Of a DNA stretch of 64,000 nt, positions 41,415 through 52,500 are shown piece by piece. The notes beneath the pieces were generated by a model. The model was not told the DNA's origin. It worked only from the letters and a program-made list of their open reading frames with translations, and ran no database searches. Location: assembly GCF_003353175.1 (NCBI RefSeq), contig NZ_QHKS01000016.1, forward strand, positions 121,946 to 185,945. The letters are read 5' to 3'. The position numbers and the translations under genes were made by a program. This stretch comes from Paraburkholderia lacunae. Its GTDB lineage: Bacteria; Pseudomonadota; Gammaproteobacteria; Burkholderiales; Burkholderiaceae. Every line of letters starts with the position of its first letter. Position 1 is the first letter of the stretch.

Positions 41415-41627
41415 TCGACGCTCGCCATGCTGACCCCCTGCTTGTTCCTCGCCATCGGTATGTGCCGCTAAACCCAAAGTTCACGCGTTCGATTTCTTGT
41501 GCGGTCGGCGCGGCGGCACATTGAAATCATGTGTGTCCGATGCCTTCGTGTGAGGTTCCAGTAACCAGAAGCGATGACGTCATCAACTGGGTCATCACCT
41601 GAACCATCAGCTTTGCGGGGTATTCCA

Positions 41628-41642
41628 TTACCTCTCAGGTAA
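41628..41642. promoter_or_regulatory. XRE-type operator before the MmyB-like regulator
   Basis: TTACCT-CTC-AGGTAA, extended by one base pair on each side (A/T). It lies 36 bp before the ATG at 41678, a position suited to autorepression, and matches the dyad at 40535-40549. Confidence 0.7.
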
Positions 41643-41677
41643 TGGATCGCCAGCGCGCATTGGCTATCATCGGCAGC

Positions 41678-42556
41678 ATGAACACACTTTCTCTTGCACA
41701 ACCCGTTCCTTCGAACGCGCTGACGGCCAGCCGCACTGTCGGCGATCTGCTGCGCGAATGGCGTCAGCGGCGCAGAATGAGCCAGCTGCTGCTCGCCGCC
41801 GAAGCCGATATTTCGACGCGGCACCTGAGCTTCGTCGAATCGGGCCGCGCGGTGCCGAGCCGTGAAATGGTCATGCATCTCGCCGAGCGGCTCGACGTGC
41901 CGCTGCGGGCCCGCAACGCGTTGCTCGTTGCAGCAGGTTATGCGCCATTGTTTCGCGAACGTCCGCTGACAGACCCGCAGCTTGCCGCTGCACGCGAGGC
42001 GGTGGAATTGGTGCTCAAGGGCCACGAACCGTATCCGGCGCTCGCTATCGACCGTCACTGGAATATCGTTGCCACGAACAACGCGCTCGCACCGCTGCTG
42101 AGCGGTGTGAGTCCGGCATTGCTGGAATCACCGGTGAATGCGCTGCGCCTGAGCTTGCATCCGGAGGGCATCGCAGCGTCGATCGTCAATTGGCACCCGT
42201 GGCGCGCGCACGTACTGGCCCGACTGCAGCGGCAAATCGAAGTAAGCGGTGACGACACACTGAGCGCGCTGCGCGACGAGCTAGCGGCCTATCCTGCCCC
42301 GCCTGATGCGGACGCAGCCGGGCAAGACAATGCCGCGATCAGCCAGATCGCCGTACCGCTGCAGCTGCGCACGCCGATCGGGTTGCTGTCGTTCTTCAGC
42401 ACAACCACCGTGTTCGGCACGCCGGTCGACGTGACGCTCTCGGAACTCGCCATCGAAGCGTTCTTTCCCGCCGATCAGCAAACCGCGGCGGCATTGCGCA
42501 AGTTCGCCGAAACCCAGCGCGCCGACACGCCTGCCGCAGGAACAGCAAAGCCCTAG
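41678..42556 (+). CDS. XRE-family regulator with MmyB-like ligand domain
   Basis: A 292-residue regulator. An N-terminal helix-turn-helix covers about 15-75 (VGDLLREWRQRRRMSQLLLAAEADISTRHLSFVESGRAVPSREMVMHLAERLDVP), followed by the MmyB-like domain (AAREAVELVLKGHEPYPALAIDRHWNIVATNNAL...IGLLSFFSTTTVFGTPVDVTLSELAIEAFFPAD) thought to bind fatty acids or aromatic ligands. The ATG at 41678 is preferred since the earlier in-frame ATG at 41642 lies within the operator. It probably represses itself and the divergent SnoaL-like gene cluster. Confidence 0.86.
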   Translation: MNTLSLAQPVPSNALTASRTVGDLLREWRQRRRMSQLLLAAEADISTRHLSFVESGRAVPSREMVMHLAERLDVPLRARNALLVAAGYAPLFRERPLTDPQLAAAREAVELVLKGHEPYPALAIDRHWNIVATNNALAPLLSGVSPALLESPVNALRLSLHPEGIAASIVNWHPWRAHVLARLQRQIEVSGDDTLSALRDELAAYPAPPDADAAGQDNAAISQIAVPLQLRTPIGLLSFFSTTTVFGTPVDVTLSELAIEAFFPADQQTAAALRKFAETQRADTPAAGTAKP

Positions 42557-42640
42557 CGCCGTAGCACGGCCCCCCGGCAGGCTCGAACACGAACCCATAC
42601 TGCGCTTGCAACCCAATTCGAATTGCATGAGGAGAGGAAC

Positions 42641-43171
42641 TTGACCGACCACGCCCTGCTCATACGCCAACTCGGCCCCGCCGACCGCGACACGTACTTC
42701 CAGCTTCGACTGCGTGGCCTGAAGGCGCATCCGGAGTCGTTCGGGCAGAGCTATGCGGACGCACTGGCCAAAGGCCCGGCACAACACGACGCGATGCTGC
42801 AGGGTTCACGCGCTGCCGAAGGTGATTTTTTGCTGGGCGCTTACGCATCGTCCGAAACACCGCTGATCGGTATAGTCGGGCTGGTTCGTCAGCAGCGCGA
42901 CAAGGAACGGCACAAGGCGGCCGTAGTCGGCATGTATGTCGCGCCGGAAGCCACGGGGCGCGGCGTCGGGCGCGCGCTGCTCAATGAGTTGTTGGCGCGG
43001 GCGGCGCGGATAGACGGTCTTCACCAGATCCAGTTGCTGGTTGCGAGTCGCAACGACGCGGCGCGCGGACTCTACGAGTCGCTTGGTTTTCGCAAGTATG
43101 GCTGCGAGGTCGCCGCATTGAATGTCGACGGCGTGTTTCACGATGCCGATCTGATGGCGCGCTTCATGTAA
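42641..43171 (+). CDS. GNAT-family N-acetyltransferase
   Basis: A 176-residue acetyltransferase. Motif A, the acetyl-CoA pyrophosphate loop, is VVGMYVAPEATGRGVGRALLNELLARA, and motif B is LVASRNDAARGLYESLGFRKYGCE. The start is taken as the TTG at 42641, which follows GGAGAGG at the right distance; an ATG 18 bp upstream lies inside that ribosome site. Acceptor unknown; family members acetylate antibiotics, polyamines, protein N-termini or small metabolites. Confidence 0.83.
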   Translation: MTDHALLIRQLGPADRDTYFQLRLRGLKAHPESFGQSYADALAKGPAQHDAMLQGSRAAEGDFLLGAYASSETPLIGIVGLVRQQRDKERHKAAVVGMYVAPEATGRGVGRALLNELLARAARIDGLHQIQLLVASRNDAARGLYESLGFRKYGCEVAALNVDGVFHDADLMARFM

Positions 43172-43194
43172 TACCACCCGGCAACACCCTTTCG

Positions 43195-43512
43195 ATGTCC
43201 GCGCCGCAACGCACCGGGCGGCCGTCTGTAACACCTCACGCCACCTCCGTCACGAATGTCGGCCGCACGGTTGGCGCCATGGCCGCGACGGCCGCCGCGC
43301 TAGCCGGCCTTAACGCTTGTGCCGGCGTTTTGGACATCCGCGCCGATTTCGGCGGCGTCGTGTCAGCCAGCTTGCTCGGCCAGGCTCTAGCTGGTCGTCA
43401 CATTCGCCCGCAACGTGCTGAGCGCATGTCCGCAGCCCTGAGTTCGGCCCCGCCGTCGAACGAATTCGCCCAAGCGGACTTCCAGAAGTTACAAATGCCA
43501 CGCCGTTTGTAA
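43195..43512 (+). CDS. Doubtful small ORF (105 residues)
   Basis: An open frame with no ribosome site and no recognisable family. The sequence (GAMAATAAALAGLNACAGVLDI in the middle) is composition-driven. Its end overlaps an inverted repeat (43488-43513). It may well be non-coding, in which case the whole stretch 43172-44006 is leader or intergenic DNA of flhDC. Confidence 0.2.
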   Translation: MSAPQRTGRPSVTPHATSVTNVGRTVGAMAATAAALAGLNACAGVLDIRADFGGVVSASLLGQALAGRHIRPQRAERMSAALSSAPPSNEFAQADFQKLQMPRRL

Positions 43513-43513
43513 C
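43488..43513. promoter_or_regulatory. GTTACAAA inverted repeat upstream of flhDC
   Basis: Perfect 8-bp arms GTTACAAA and TTTGTAAC with a 10-bp centre. It could be an operator or a weak terminator; there is no T-run. Confidence 0.45.
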
Positions 43514-43519
43514 AAGGGT

Positions 43520-43791
43520 CTTACCGAAATGTTACGCATCTGATTTGTCCCCATCGCAATGTCAATGAGCGGTATTTATTACTTTTAATTGATCTTGCTT
43601 TCTATTTCCTTTCTCGCCAACAAGCGAATTTCCGGCGTCCCTACGGCCCTCTTCCGATTTCCTGACAATCAAACCATGGTCCCGCCACACAAGGGTTTGC
43701 GCGAATCAGTCGAGACCCTTCGAGGGTGGAAAAACAGCAGAGCCCGCTCTATTACCGGACGGTGAAATACTTACCGAAATTTGATGCATCT
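43520..43791. repeat. Direct repeats CTTACCGAAAT...GCATCT upstream of flhDC
   Basis: CTTACCGAAAT followed by GCATCT after four bases occurs at 43520-43541 and again at 43770-43791, 250 bp apart. The second copy is about 27 bp before the -35 box of the flhDC promoter. Confidence 0.55.
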
Positions 43792-43817
43792 TTTCGAGAT
43801 ATTTTTTCGAGAAGGGA

Positions 43818-43846
43818 TTGATTTCTGGTTTTGCCCTTCATACAAT
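43818..43846 (+). promoter_or_regulatory. Probable sigma-70 promoter of flhDC
   Basis: TTGATT (43818-43823) and TACAAT (43841-43846) are separated by exactly 17 bp. Transcription would start near 43853, leaving a leader of about 150 nt. A GTTAC-N5-GTAAC dyad at 43859-43873 lies at the expected start site. Confidence 0.6.
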
Positions 43847-44006
43847 CCCTCCCAAGCTGTTACGAAATGTAACGTCTTGTATCAAGAAGTCGCCATCTGT
43901 ATCAGGTGGTCACATGTAGCCGGAGGTCAGCGTTTCCGGTGAGGCAGAAAAGACAAAACGGCAAAAAAAGCCGACTTAGTAATTCGGGGCTTCGGAAACA
44001 GAGAAA

Positions 44007-44327
44007 ATGGACCGTAGCAGCGAGACGCTGGATTCAATCCGCGAGATCAACTTGTCTTACATCATGCTCGCGCAACGCATGTTGCGTGAGGACAAACCGG
44101 TCGGGATGTTCCGGCTGGGACTGTCATCGGAACTGGCTGATTTGCTTGCCGGGCTGTCGCTCGCGCAGATCGTCAAGCTGGCCGCTTCCGATCAGCTTTT
44201 GTGCTTCTTCCGCTTCAACGACCACTCGATGCTATCGGCGTTGACGCAAACGACGAAGCATGCCGCAGTTTCGCCGACTCACGCGGCAATCCTGCTTGCA
44301 GGCCAGCCTGCCGAGCAGTTTGCTTAA
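44007..44327 (+). CDS. flhD: Flagellar master regulator subunit FlhD
   Basis: A 106-residue protein that with FlhC forms the activator of class II flagellar genes. Family marks: LDSIREINLSYIMLAQRMLREDKPVGMFRLGLSSELADLLAGLSLAQIVKLAASDQLLCFFRF. The order flhD-flhC with a 14-bp gap is canonical. It lies behind a long AT-richer upstream region with a good promoter and several dyads, consistent with heavy control of motility. Confidence 0.93.
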   Translation: MDRSSETLDSIREINLSYIMLAQRMLREDKPVGMFRLGLSSELADLLAGLSLAQIVKLAASDQLLCFFRFNDHSMLSALTQTTKHAAVSPTHAAILLAGQPAEQFA

Positions 44328-44341
44328 ACGAGGTGACTGCG

Positions 44342-44911
44342 ATGCTCAAGCGTAGCCTGACAGAAGACGCACAAGAAGTATTCCGCGCCATCGCGCTGAT
44401 CGAACTCGGTGCGCGCATGCAGGTGCTCGAAAGCGAATTGACGCTCTCGCGCGATCGCATGATCCGCCTGTACCGCGAGGTCAAGGGTGTGTCGCCGCCC
44501 AAGGGCATGCTGCCGTTCTCGGCGGACTGGTATATGACGTGGCTGGCAAACATCCACGCATCGTTGTTCTACAACACCTACCTGTTCCTGAAGAACGAAG
44601 CGCGCTGCTCGCATCTGGACGCGCTGACCAAAGGGTATCGGCTGTATCTGGAACATTGCCAGCACAGCCAAACCGAACCGGTGCTGGACCTGACGCGTGC
44701 GTGGACGCTGGTGCGTTTCTTCGACGCGGATATCCTGCAACTGACAAAGTGCTGCCGCTGCACCGGCAAGTTCGTCGCCCACAAGCACGATCTGCAAAAC
44801 AACGTGGTATGCGGCGCCTGCCAGCCGCCGTCGCGCGCCGGCAAGACCAAGAAGGCCGCCGCCGCCCGTCAGGAAGCGCTCGAAGCGGCGCAGATCGCGC
44901 AAGCAGCCTGA
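44342..44911 (+). CDS. flhC: Flagellar master regulator subunit FlhC
   Basis: A 189-residue partner of FlhD. The zinc-binding cysteines are visible as CCRC and CGAC (LTKCCRCTGKFVAHKHDLQNNVVCGACQPP), and the DNA-binding half (LYREVKGVSPPKGMLPFSADWYMTWLANIHASLFYNTYLFL) is typical. The last 25 residues are an Ala/Lys-rich tail seen in beta-proteobacterial FlhC proteins. Start 44342 has a GAGGTG site. A bidirectional terminator follows. Confidence 0.93.
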   Translation: MLKRSLTEDAQEVFRAIALIELGARMQVLESELTLSRDRMIRLYREVKGVSPPKGMLPFSADWYMTWLANIHASLFYNTYLFLKNEARCSHLDALTKGYRLYLEHCQHSQTEPVLDLTRAWTLVRFFDADILQLTKCCRCTGKFVAHKHDLQNNVVCGACQPPSRAGKTKKAAAARQEALEAAQIAQAA

Positions 44912-44969
44912 ACTGATTTGAATCGATGCAGGCTGGTCCGGCCTGATTCGAACCGAAGCACCTGAAAAG

Positions 44970-45000
44970 AGAGGTCCGCCATCGCCGCGGACCTCTTTGC
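44970..45000. terminator. Bidirectional terminator between flhC and mntH
   Basis: Stem AGAGGTCCGC / GCGGACCTCT with a 7-nt loop (44970-44996) followed by TT; an A-run lies on the other side for the mntH direction. Confidence 0.75.
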
Positions 45001-45053
45001 TTTACAACTCTCCGTTTTCGGCGTCCGACGCAAGGCCGCTTGGCGCACCCGCT

Positions 45054-46382
45054 TTAGCTCACCCACCCCACCGTCTGCGCCACCAGCCACAGGTTCGCCG
45101 CGCTGATCACCGCGAACAGCGCCCAGGCGAGCAGCCGCGTCGGCAGCGGGTTGGCGAATTCGCCCATCAGCGAACGATCGCTAGTCATGCGGATCAGCGG
45201 ATAAAGCGCGAACGGCAGTTGCAGGCTCAGCACGACCTGGCTTGCGACCAGCAACTGGCCGACCGCACCGTTGCCCATCATCTGCACGCCGATCAACGCC
45301 GGGATCAAGGCCAGAGCCCGCGTAATGAAGCGCCGCTGCCAGCACGGGATTTTCAGCTTCAGAAAGCCTTCCATGATGACCTGCCCGGCCACGGTACCGG
45401 TGAAGGTCGAGCTTTGTCCCGACGCCAGCAGCGTGATCGCGAACAGCACCGCCGCGAAACCGCTGCCGACGATCGGCGCGAGCAGCTTGTACGCATCTTC
45501 GATTTCGGTGACCTGGTTGTGGCCGGTCGCATGAAACGCGGCGCCGGCAAGAATCAGGATCGCCATGTTGATCAGCAGCGCGATCACCAGCGACACAATC
45601 GTATCGATGCGCGACATGCCGATCGCCGACTTGATGCTGGCCGAATCGCGCTTCACGGCCCGTGTCTGCACGATCGATGAGTGCAGATAGAGGTTATGCG
45701 GCATCACGGTCGCGCCGAGAATGCCGATCGCGAGATACATCGGCTCACGTGAGCTGAGTGCCTGCCAAGACGGCATCAGCCCCTGCGCAACCGACGGCCA
45801 ATGCGGCTTCACCAGCGCCAGTTCGATGACGTAACCGACGCCGATGGTCGCGATCAATCCGAGCATGATCGCCTCGAGATCGCGAAAATTCTTGCCCTTC
45901 AGGCCGAGCACGATCAGCGTATCGAATGCGGTGAGCAACACGCCGGCAGTCAGCGAGCATTTGAACAGCAGATGGAAAGCCAGCGCGCCGCCGAGCACTT
46001 CGGCCAGATCGCAGGCGACAATCGACAACTCCGCGAGCAGCCACTGGAAACGCGCGACTCCTGGCGAATAGCGCGCCCGCGACAACGCCGCGAGATCCTG
46101 CCCGGTGGCGATGCCGAGGCGCATGCTCAGGCATTGCAGCGCCATGGCCGCGAGACTCGACAACACGACGACGAACAGCAGGCTGTAGCCGTAACGCGAA
46201 CCGGCTTCGATATCGGTGGCCCAGTTGCCGGGGTCCATGTAGCCGATCGAAACCAGCAAGCCGGGTCCGGCGAATTGCAGGATTTTTTTCCAGAAAGGCG
46301 CGCCTTGCGAGACGGCGACCGTGCCTTGCACCTCGGACGGGCAAAACGGCGCTGTTGCGGTAGTCGGTAGCTTGAACTGCAA
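45054..46382 (-). CDS. mntH: NRAMP-family Mn2+/divalent metal transporter
   Basis: A 442-residue H+-coupled metal importer with about 11 spans. The metal-site motifs are intact: SIGYMDPGNWATDIEAG in span 1 (Asp and Asn of DPGN) and GATVMPHNLYLHSS in span 6. The transport signature GQSSTFTGTVAGQVIMEGFL is present in the later half. It is a single-gene unit on the minus strand, ending at the terminator shared with flhC. Only 60 bp separate it from the SfnB-like gene upstream on the same strand, so cotranscription is possible. No MntR site was recognised. Confidence 0.92.
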   Translation of the reverse strand: MQFKLPTTATAPFCPSEVQGTVAVSQGAPFWKKILQFAGPGLLVSIGYMDPGNWATDIEAGSRYGYSLLFVVVLSSLAAMALQCLSMRLGIATGQDLAALSRARYSPGVARFQWLLAELSIVACDLAEVLGGALAFHLLFKCSLTAGVLLTAFDTLIVLGLKGKNFRDLEAIMLGLIATIGVGYVIELALVKPHWPSVAQGLMPSWQALSSREPMYLAIGILGATVMPHNLYLHSSIVQTRAVKRDSASIKSAIGMSRIDTIVSLVIALLINMAILILAGAAFHATGHNQVTEIEDAYKLLAPIVGSGFAAVLFAITLLASGQSSTFTGTVAGQVIMEGFLKLKIPCWQRRFITRALALIPALIGVQMMGNGAVGQLLVASQVVLSLQLPFALYPLIRMTSDRSLMGEFANPLPTRLLAWALFAVISAANLWLVAQTVGWVS

Positions 46383-46442
46383 TCCGGTGGTCTCTTGAGG
46401 TGGATGAAACGCGGCGCGCCTTCAGGGCCGCCGCAAACGGCC

Positions 46443-47735
<1,293 letters not shown>

Positions 47736-47851
47736 GCGATTCTCACGTAAAGAGAACGGATCATGATAGATGGCGGGATACCGGCGGTCTACGAAGCGAT
47801 TTTTGGAAGGAACGCAGGAAAGACGATTTGGCGGCGGCACGGTACAGGCGA

Positions 47852-47886
47852 TAAAAAGCCGGGCCGCGCTTTCGCACGGCCCGGCC
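47852..47886 (-). terminator. Rho-independent terminator of the efflux operon
   Basis: On the minus strand a stem GCCGGGCCG / CGGCCCGGC with a 10-nt loop is followed by TTTTTAT. It lies 53 bp after the opcM stop. Confidence 0.85.
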
Positions 47887-47938
47887 GCCATCGTCTACCG
47901 ATTCGCTTAAGCGCCGACCTGCCGCTTCGCTACCTGCT

Positions 47939-49495
47939 TTACCGCTTCGCCACCTGCTCCAGAGCCGCAGATGCCGACGCAGGTGCGGACGCGGGCGCAA
48001 CCGCCCCCACCGCCGTATCGGGCGCCTTGACATCGCCCCAGCCACCGCCCAGCGCGCGAATCAGATTCACCGTCGACACCGCCTGCGTGCCCGACAAATG
48101 GCTCGCCTGAAGCTGCGAAAGCAGCACCTGCCGCTCGCCGTCGATCACATCCAGATAGCTGACCGCGCCTTCCGTGTACTGCGTGCGCGACAGATGCGCG
48201 GCCCGCTGCGATGCCTCTACCGCGTTGTTCTGCTCGCGAATCTGATCGTCGAGCAGACGCAGATCGGCCAGGTTGTCTTCCACCTCGCGGAACGCCACCA
48301 GCACCTGCTGACGATACTGCGCGACATCCTCGTCGTACTTCGAACGAGCCTGCGCGAGATTCGCCTTGCGGCGGCCGCCGTCGAACAGCGGCAAAGTCAA
48401 CGCGGTACCGGCGAGCGGTCCAAGGATAAATGCGCGGCTCGACCACTTGAACAGATCGCCGAGCGTCGCCGATTCATAGCCGAAGGCGCCGGTGATATCG
48501 AGCCTCGGGAAGAACGCCGACTTCGCCAGGCCGACCCGCGCGTTCGCAGCGGCCATCGCCCGCTCGGCCGCCGAAATATCCGGCCGCCGTTCGAGCAGCG
48601 CCGAAGGCAAACCGGCCGGCACCCGCGTCGTCACCGGCACGAGCGGCGTTTCCGCGAACGAGAAATCCGCCGGCGGCTTGCCGAGCAGAATTGCCAGACT
48701 GTGCTCGGAGGCAGCCCGCTGACGTGCCACGCCTACCGCGTCGGCACGCGCGCTCGCCAGTTCGTTGCGGGCGCGTGACACATCCAGCTCGCCGATATCG
48801 CCTTCCTTGAACCGCCGTTCGACCAGCTTCAGCGCATCCTCGCGCAGCGTCACGGTACGGCGGTACAGGTCCTGATCCGTATCGAGTTCGCGCAACTGGA
48901 AGTAGTTCTGCGCAACGTCGGCCTGCAGCGCAAGTTGCACCGAACGGAACAACGCTTCGCTCTGCTGCTCGTCCGCACGCGACGCATTCACGTTCGAACC
49001 GACCCGCCCAAACAGGTCTGCTTCATACGACGCCCCGACTTGCGCACGCCAGATCGTCCCCGTCGTACCGCCTGCGCTATCCGGCTGGAGTTGCGATGCC
49101 GCCGACGCCCGTTCGCGCGTCGGGCCGAAGCCCGCATCGAGCTTCGGGAACCAGTCCGACTTCGCCGCCTGCGTCACCGCACGCGCCTGCTGCACGCGCG
49201 CCGCGGCCGCCTTCAGGTCCTGATTCGCAGCAGCAGCCTGCTGTTCCAGTTCGTTGAGCCTGGCGTCGCCGAAAATCGTCCACCATTCGCCGCGAAGCGC
49301 GTCGTCGGCGGGTTGTGCCGGCTTCCAGGTGCCCGATTCTTGCGGTGACGCGACCGGCGCCTCCTTGAACGCGGCCGGCGTATCCACCTCCGGCCGCTTA
49401 TACGTAGGCTCCACGGAGCAGGCTGCGAGCAGCGCCACCAGCAAACCGCTGGCAGCCGCCCGGCCCCATCCGCTCAAAGATTCAAACCGCTTCAT
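47939..49495 (-). CDS. opcM: RND efflux outer-membrane lipoprotein (OpcM/OprC-like)
   Basis: A 518-residue TolC-like channel. The lipoprotein signal ends LLVALLAAC, then SVEPTYKRPEVDTP, the standard NodT-family beginning. Two repeated outer-membrane-factor domains follow, with GASYEADLFGRVGSNVNASRADEQ and FPRLDITGAFGYESATLGDLFKW as typical segments. The start at 49495 was chosen for its GAGGAG site 8 nt upstream. It is the last gene of llpE-ceoA-ceoB-opcM. Ala/Ser-rich C-terminal tail of about 30 residues is unusual but not in the channel part. Confidence 0.9.
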   Translation of the reverse strand: MKRFESLSGWGRAAASGLLVALLAACSVEPTYKRPEVDTPAAFKEAPVASPQESGTWKPAQPADDALRGEWWTIFGDARLNELEQQAAAANQDLKAAAARVQQARAVTQAAKSDWFPKLDAGFGPTRERASAASQLQPDSAGGTTGTIWRAQVGASYEADLFGRVGSNVNASRADEQQSEALFRSVQLALQADVAQNYFQLRELDTDQDLYRRTVTLREDALKLVERRFKEGDIGELDVSRARNELASARADAVGVARQRAASEHSLAILLGKPPADFSFAETPLVPVTTRVPAGLPSALLERRPDISAAERAMAAANARVGLAKSAFFPRLDITGAFGYESATLGDLFKWSSRAFILGPLAGTALTLPLFDGGRRKANLAQARSKYDEDVAQYRQQVLVAFREVEDNLADLRLLDDQIREQNNAVEASQRAAHLSRTQYTEGAVSYLDVIDGERQVLLSQLQASHLSGTQAVSTVNLIRALGGGWGDVKAPDTAVGAVAPASAPASASAALEQVAKR

Positions 49496-49508
49496 TATTG
49501 TTTTCTCC

Positions 49509-52500
49509 TCAGGCATCCGTCACCGGCAACGCGTAGTGCGGCGAGTCTTTCTGCGCGACGTGGATCGTCCCGCCCGCCAGCGTACGCAGCACCACATAGA
49601 ACACAGGGGTCAGCATCAGGCCGAACAAGGTCACGCCGAGCATGCCGAAGAACACGGCGATACCCATCGCATGACGCATCTCCGAGCCGGCCCCGCTCGA
49701 GATCACGAGCGGCACCACACCCATGATGAAAGCGATCGACGTCATCAGAATCGGGCGCAGGCGCAAGCGGCTGGCCTCGATGGCCGCCGACAGCGGCGTA
49801 TGCCCGTCATGCTCGAGTTCGCGAGCGAACTCGACGATCAGAATCGCGTTCTTCGCGGACAGCCCCACCAGCACCATCAAGCCGATCTGCGTGAAGATGT
49901 TGTTGTCACCGTGCGTGAGCCACACGCCGGTCAGCGCGGACAGCACGCTCATCGGCACGATCATGATCACCGCGAGCGGCAGCGTCAGACTTTCATACAG
50001 TGCGGCCAGCACGAGGAACACGAGCAGCACGCTGATCGGGAACACCCACAGCCCCGCATTGCCGGCGATGATCTGCTGATACGTCAGGTCGGTCCATTCC
50101 AGCTTCACGCCATGCGGCAAGGTTTGCGCCGCGACGCGTTCCGCGGCGGCCTGAGCCTGTCCGGACGAGAAGCCCGGCGCTGGCCCGCCGTTGATGTCGG
50201 CGGCGGTATAGCCGTTGTAACGCACCACCATCTCCGGACCATACGTAGGCGTGACCGTCACCAGCGACGACAACGGCACCATGTCACCCGCCGCGTTACG
50301 TGTCTTCAGCTGCAGGATGTCGTCGGCACGTTGGCGGAACGGCGCGTCCGCCTGCACCCGCACCTGATAAACGCGACCGAAGCGGTTGAAGTCGTTCACA
50401 TACAGCGAGCCCAGATAGATCTGCATCGTGTTGAACACGTCCGTGACCGGCACGCCGAGCTGCTTGGCCTTCACGCGGTCCAGATCGACGTTCAACTGCG
50501 GCACATTGATCTGATAGCTGGAGAAGGTCGGGCCGAGTTCAGGCGTCTGCGCGGCCTTCTTCACGAACGCCTGGGCAGCCTTGTTCAACTCCGCATAACC
50601 GACCGCGCCGTGATCCTCCAACTGCAGCTTGAAGCCGCCGAGCGTGCCGAGACCGAGCACCGGAGGCGGCGGGAACACCGCCACGAACGAATCCTTGATC
50701 GCGCCGTACTGCTGGTTCAACGCGCCGGCAATCGCACCGGCCGCGAGCTTCTTGCTGCCGCGATCCTTGAAAGGCTTCAAGGTGACGAACACGATCCCCG
50801 CGCTCGAACTATTGGTGAAGCCGTTCACCGACAAACCCGGGAACGCCACCGCGCTTTCCACGCCCGGCTGCTTCAGCGCGATCGCGCTCATATCGCGGAT
50901 CACTTTCTCCGTGCGATCCAACGACGCGCCGTTCGGCAACTGTGCGAATGCAATCAGGTATTCCTTGTCCTGCGCCGGCACGAAGCCGCCCGGCACGACG
51001 CGCGAGATCAGCACGGCTGCGCCCAGCAGAATCGCGTACACGACGAGCATCGCGCCCTTACGGCGCAGCACGCCGGTCACGCCGCGGCCATATTCGGTCG
51101 AGCCGCGATGGAACACCTTGTTGAAGCCCTTGAAGAAGCGGCCCAGCACGCGATTCATCACACGCGTCAGGAGGTCTTCCTTCGCGCCATGACTGCGCAG
51201 CAGCATCGCGGACAAAGCCGGCGACAAGGTCAGCGAGTTGAATGCCGAGATCACCGTCGAGATCGCGATGGTCATCGCAAACTGCTTGTAGAACTGGCCC
51301 GTCAAACCGCTCATGAAAGCGAGCGGCACGAACACGGCGACCAGCGTCAGCGCGATGGCGATAATCGGCCCGCTCACTTCCTGCATGGCCTTATAGGTCG
51401 CGTCACGCGCACTGAGGCCGCTTTCGATATTCCGCTCGACGTTCTCCACCACCACGATCGCATCGTCCACCACGATCCCGATCGCCAGCACCATGCCGAA
51501 CAACGACAACGCATTGATCGAGAAGCCGAACGCGAGCAGTAACGAGAAGGTCCCGACAATCGACACCGGCACCGCGATCAACGGAATGATCGACGCGCGC
51601 CACGTTTGCAGGAACACGATCACCACGATCACCACCAGCGCGATCGCTTCGAGCAGCGTATGGATCACCGCCTCGATACTCGAACGCACGAACTGCGTCG
51701 GGTCGTAGACGATCTTGTACTCGACGCCCGCCGGCATGTCTTCCGCGAGTTCCTTCATCGCGGAACGCACCTGGTCGGAAATCGCGAGCGAGTTCGCCCC
51801 CGGCGCCTGGTTGATGGCCAGCGCCACAGCCGGTTTGTTGTCGAGCAGCGAACGCAAGCCGTATTCCGACGCCGCCAGTTCGATACGCGCGATGTCGCGC
51901 AGGTACGTCACACCGCCATCCGGCGCGGTCTTGACGATGATGTCGCCGAATTCACCCTCGGTCTTCAGACGGCCGCGCGCGTTCACCGACAACTGCAATT
52001 GCGTGCCCGGCACCGAAGGCGATGCGCCGATCACACCGGCTGCCACCTGAATGTTCTGCTCGCGGATCGCGTTGACCACTTCGGTCGCCGTCAAACCGCG
52101 TTGCGCCACTTTCTGCGGATCGAGCCATACACGCATCGCGTAGTCGCCCGAGCCCCACAACTGCACTTCACCCACGCCCTGAATCCGCGCGAGCCGGTCC
52201 TTGACGTTCAGCAGCGCGTAATTGCGCAGATACGTCATGTCGTAGCGGTTGTTCGGCGAGATCAGGTGGACCACCATGGTCAGCGTCGGCGAGCTCTTGA
52301 TGGTCGTGATGCCGAGACGCTGCACGTCTTCCGGCAGACGCGGCAGCGCCTGATTGACGCGGTTCTGCACCAGCTGCGTCGCGAGGTCCGGATTGGTGCC
52401 GAGCTTGAAGGTCACCGTCAGCGTCAGGTTGCCGTCGCTATTGGCTTGCGACTGCATGTACAGCATGTTCTCGACGCCGTTGATCTGCTCTTCGAGCGGC

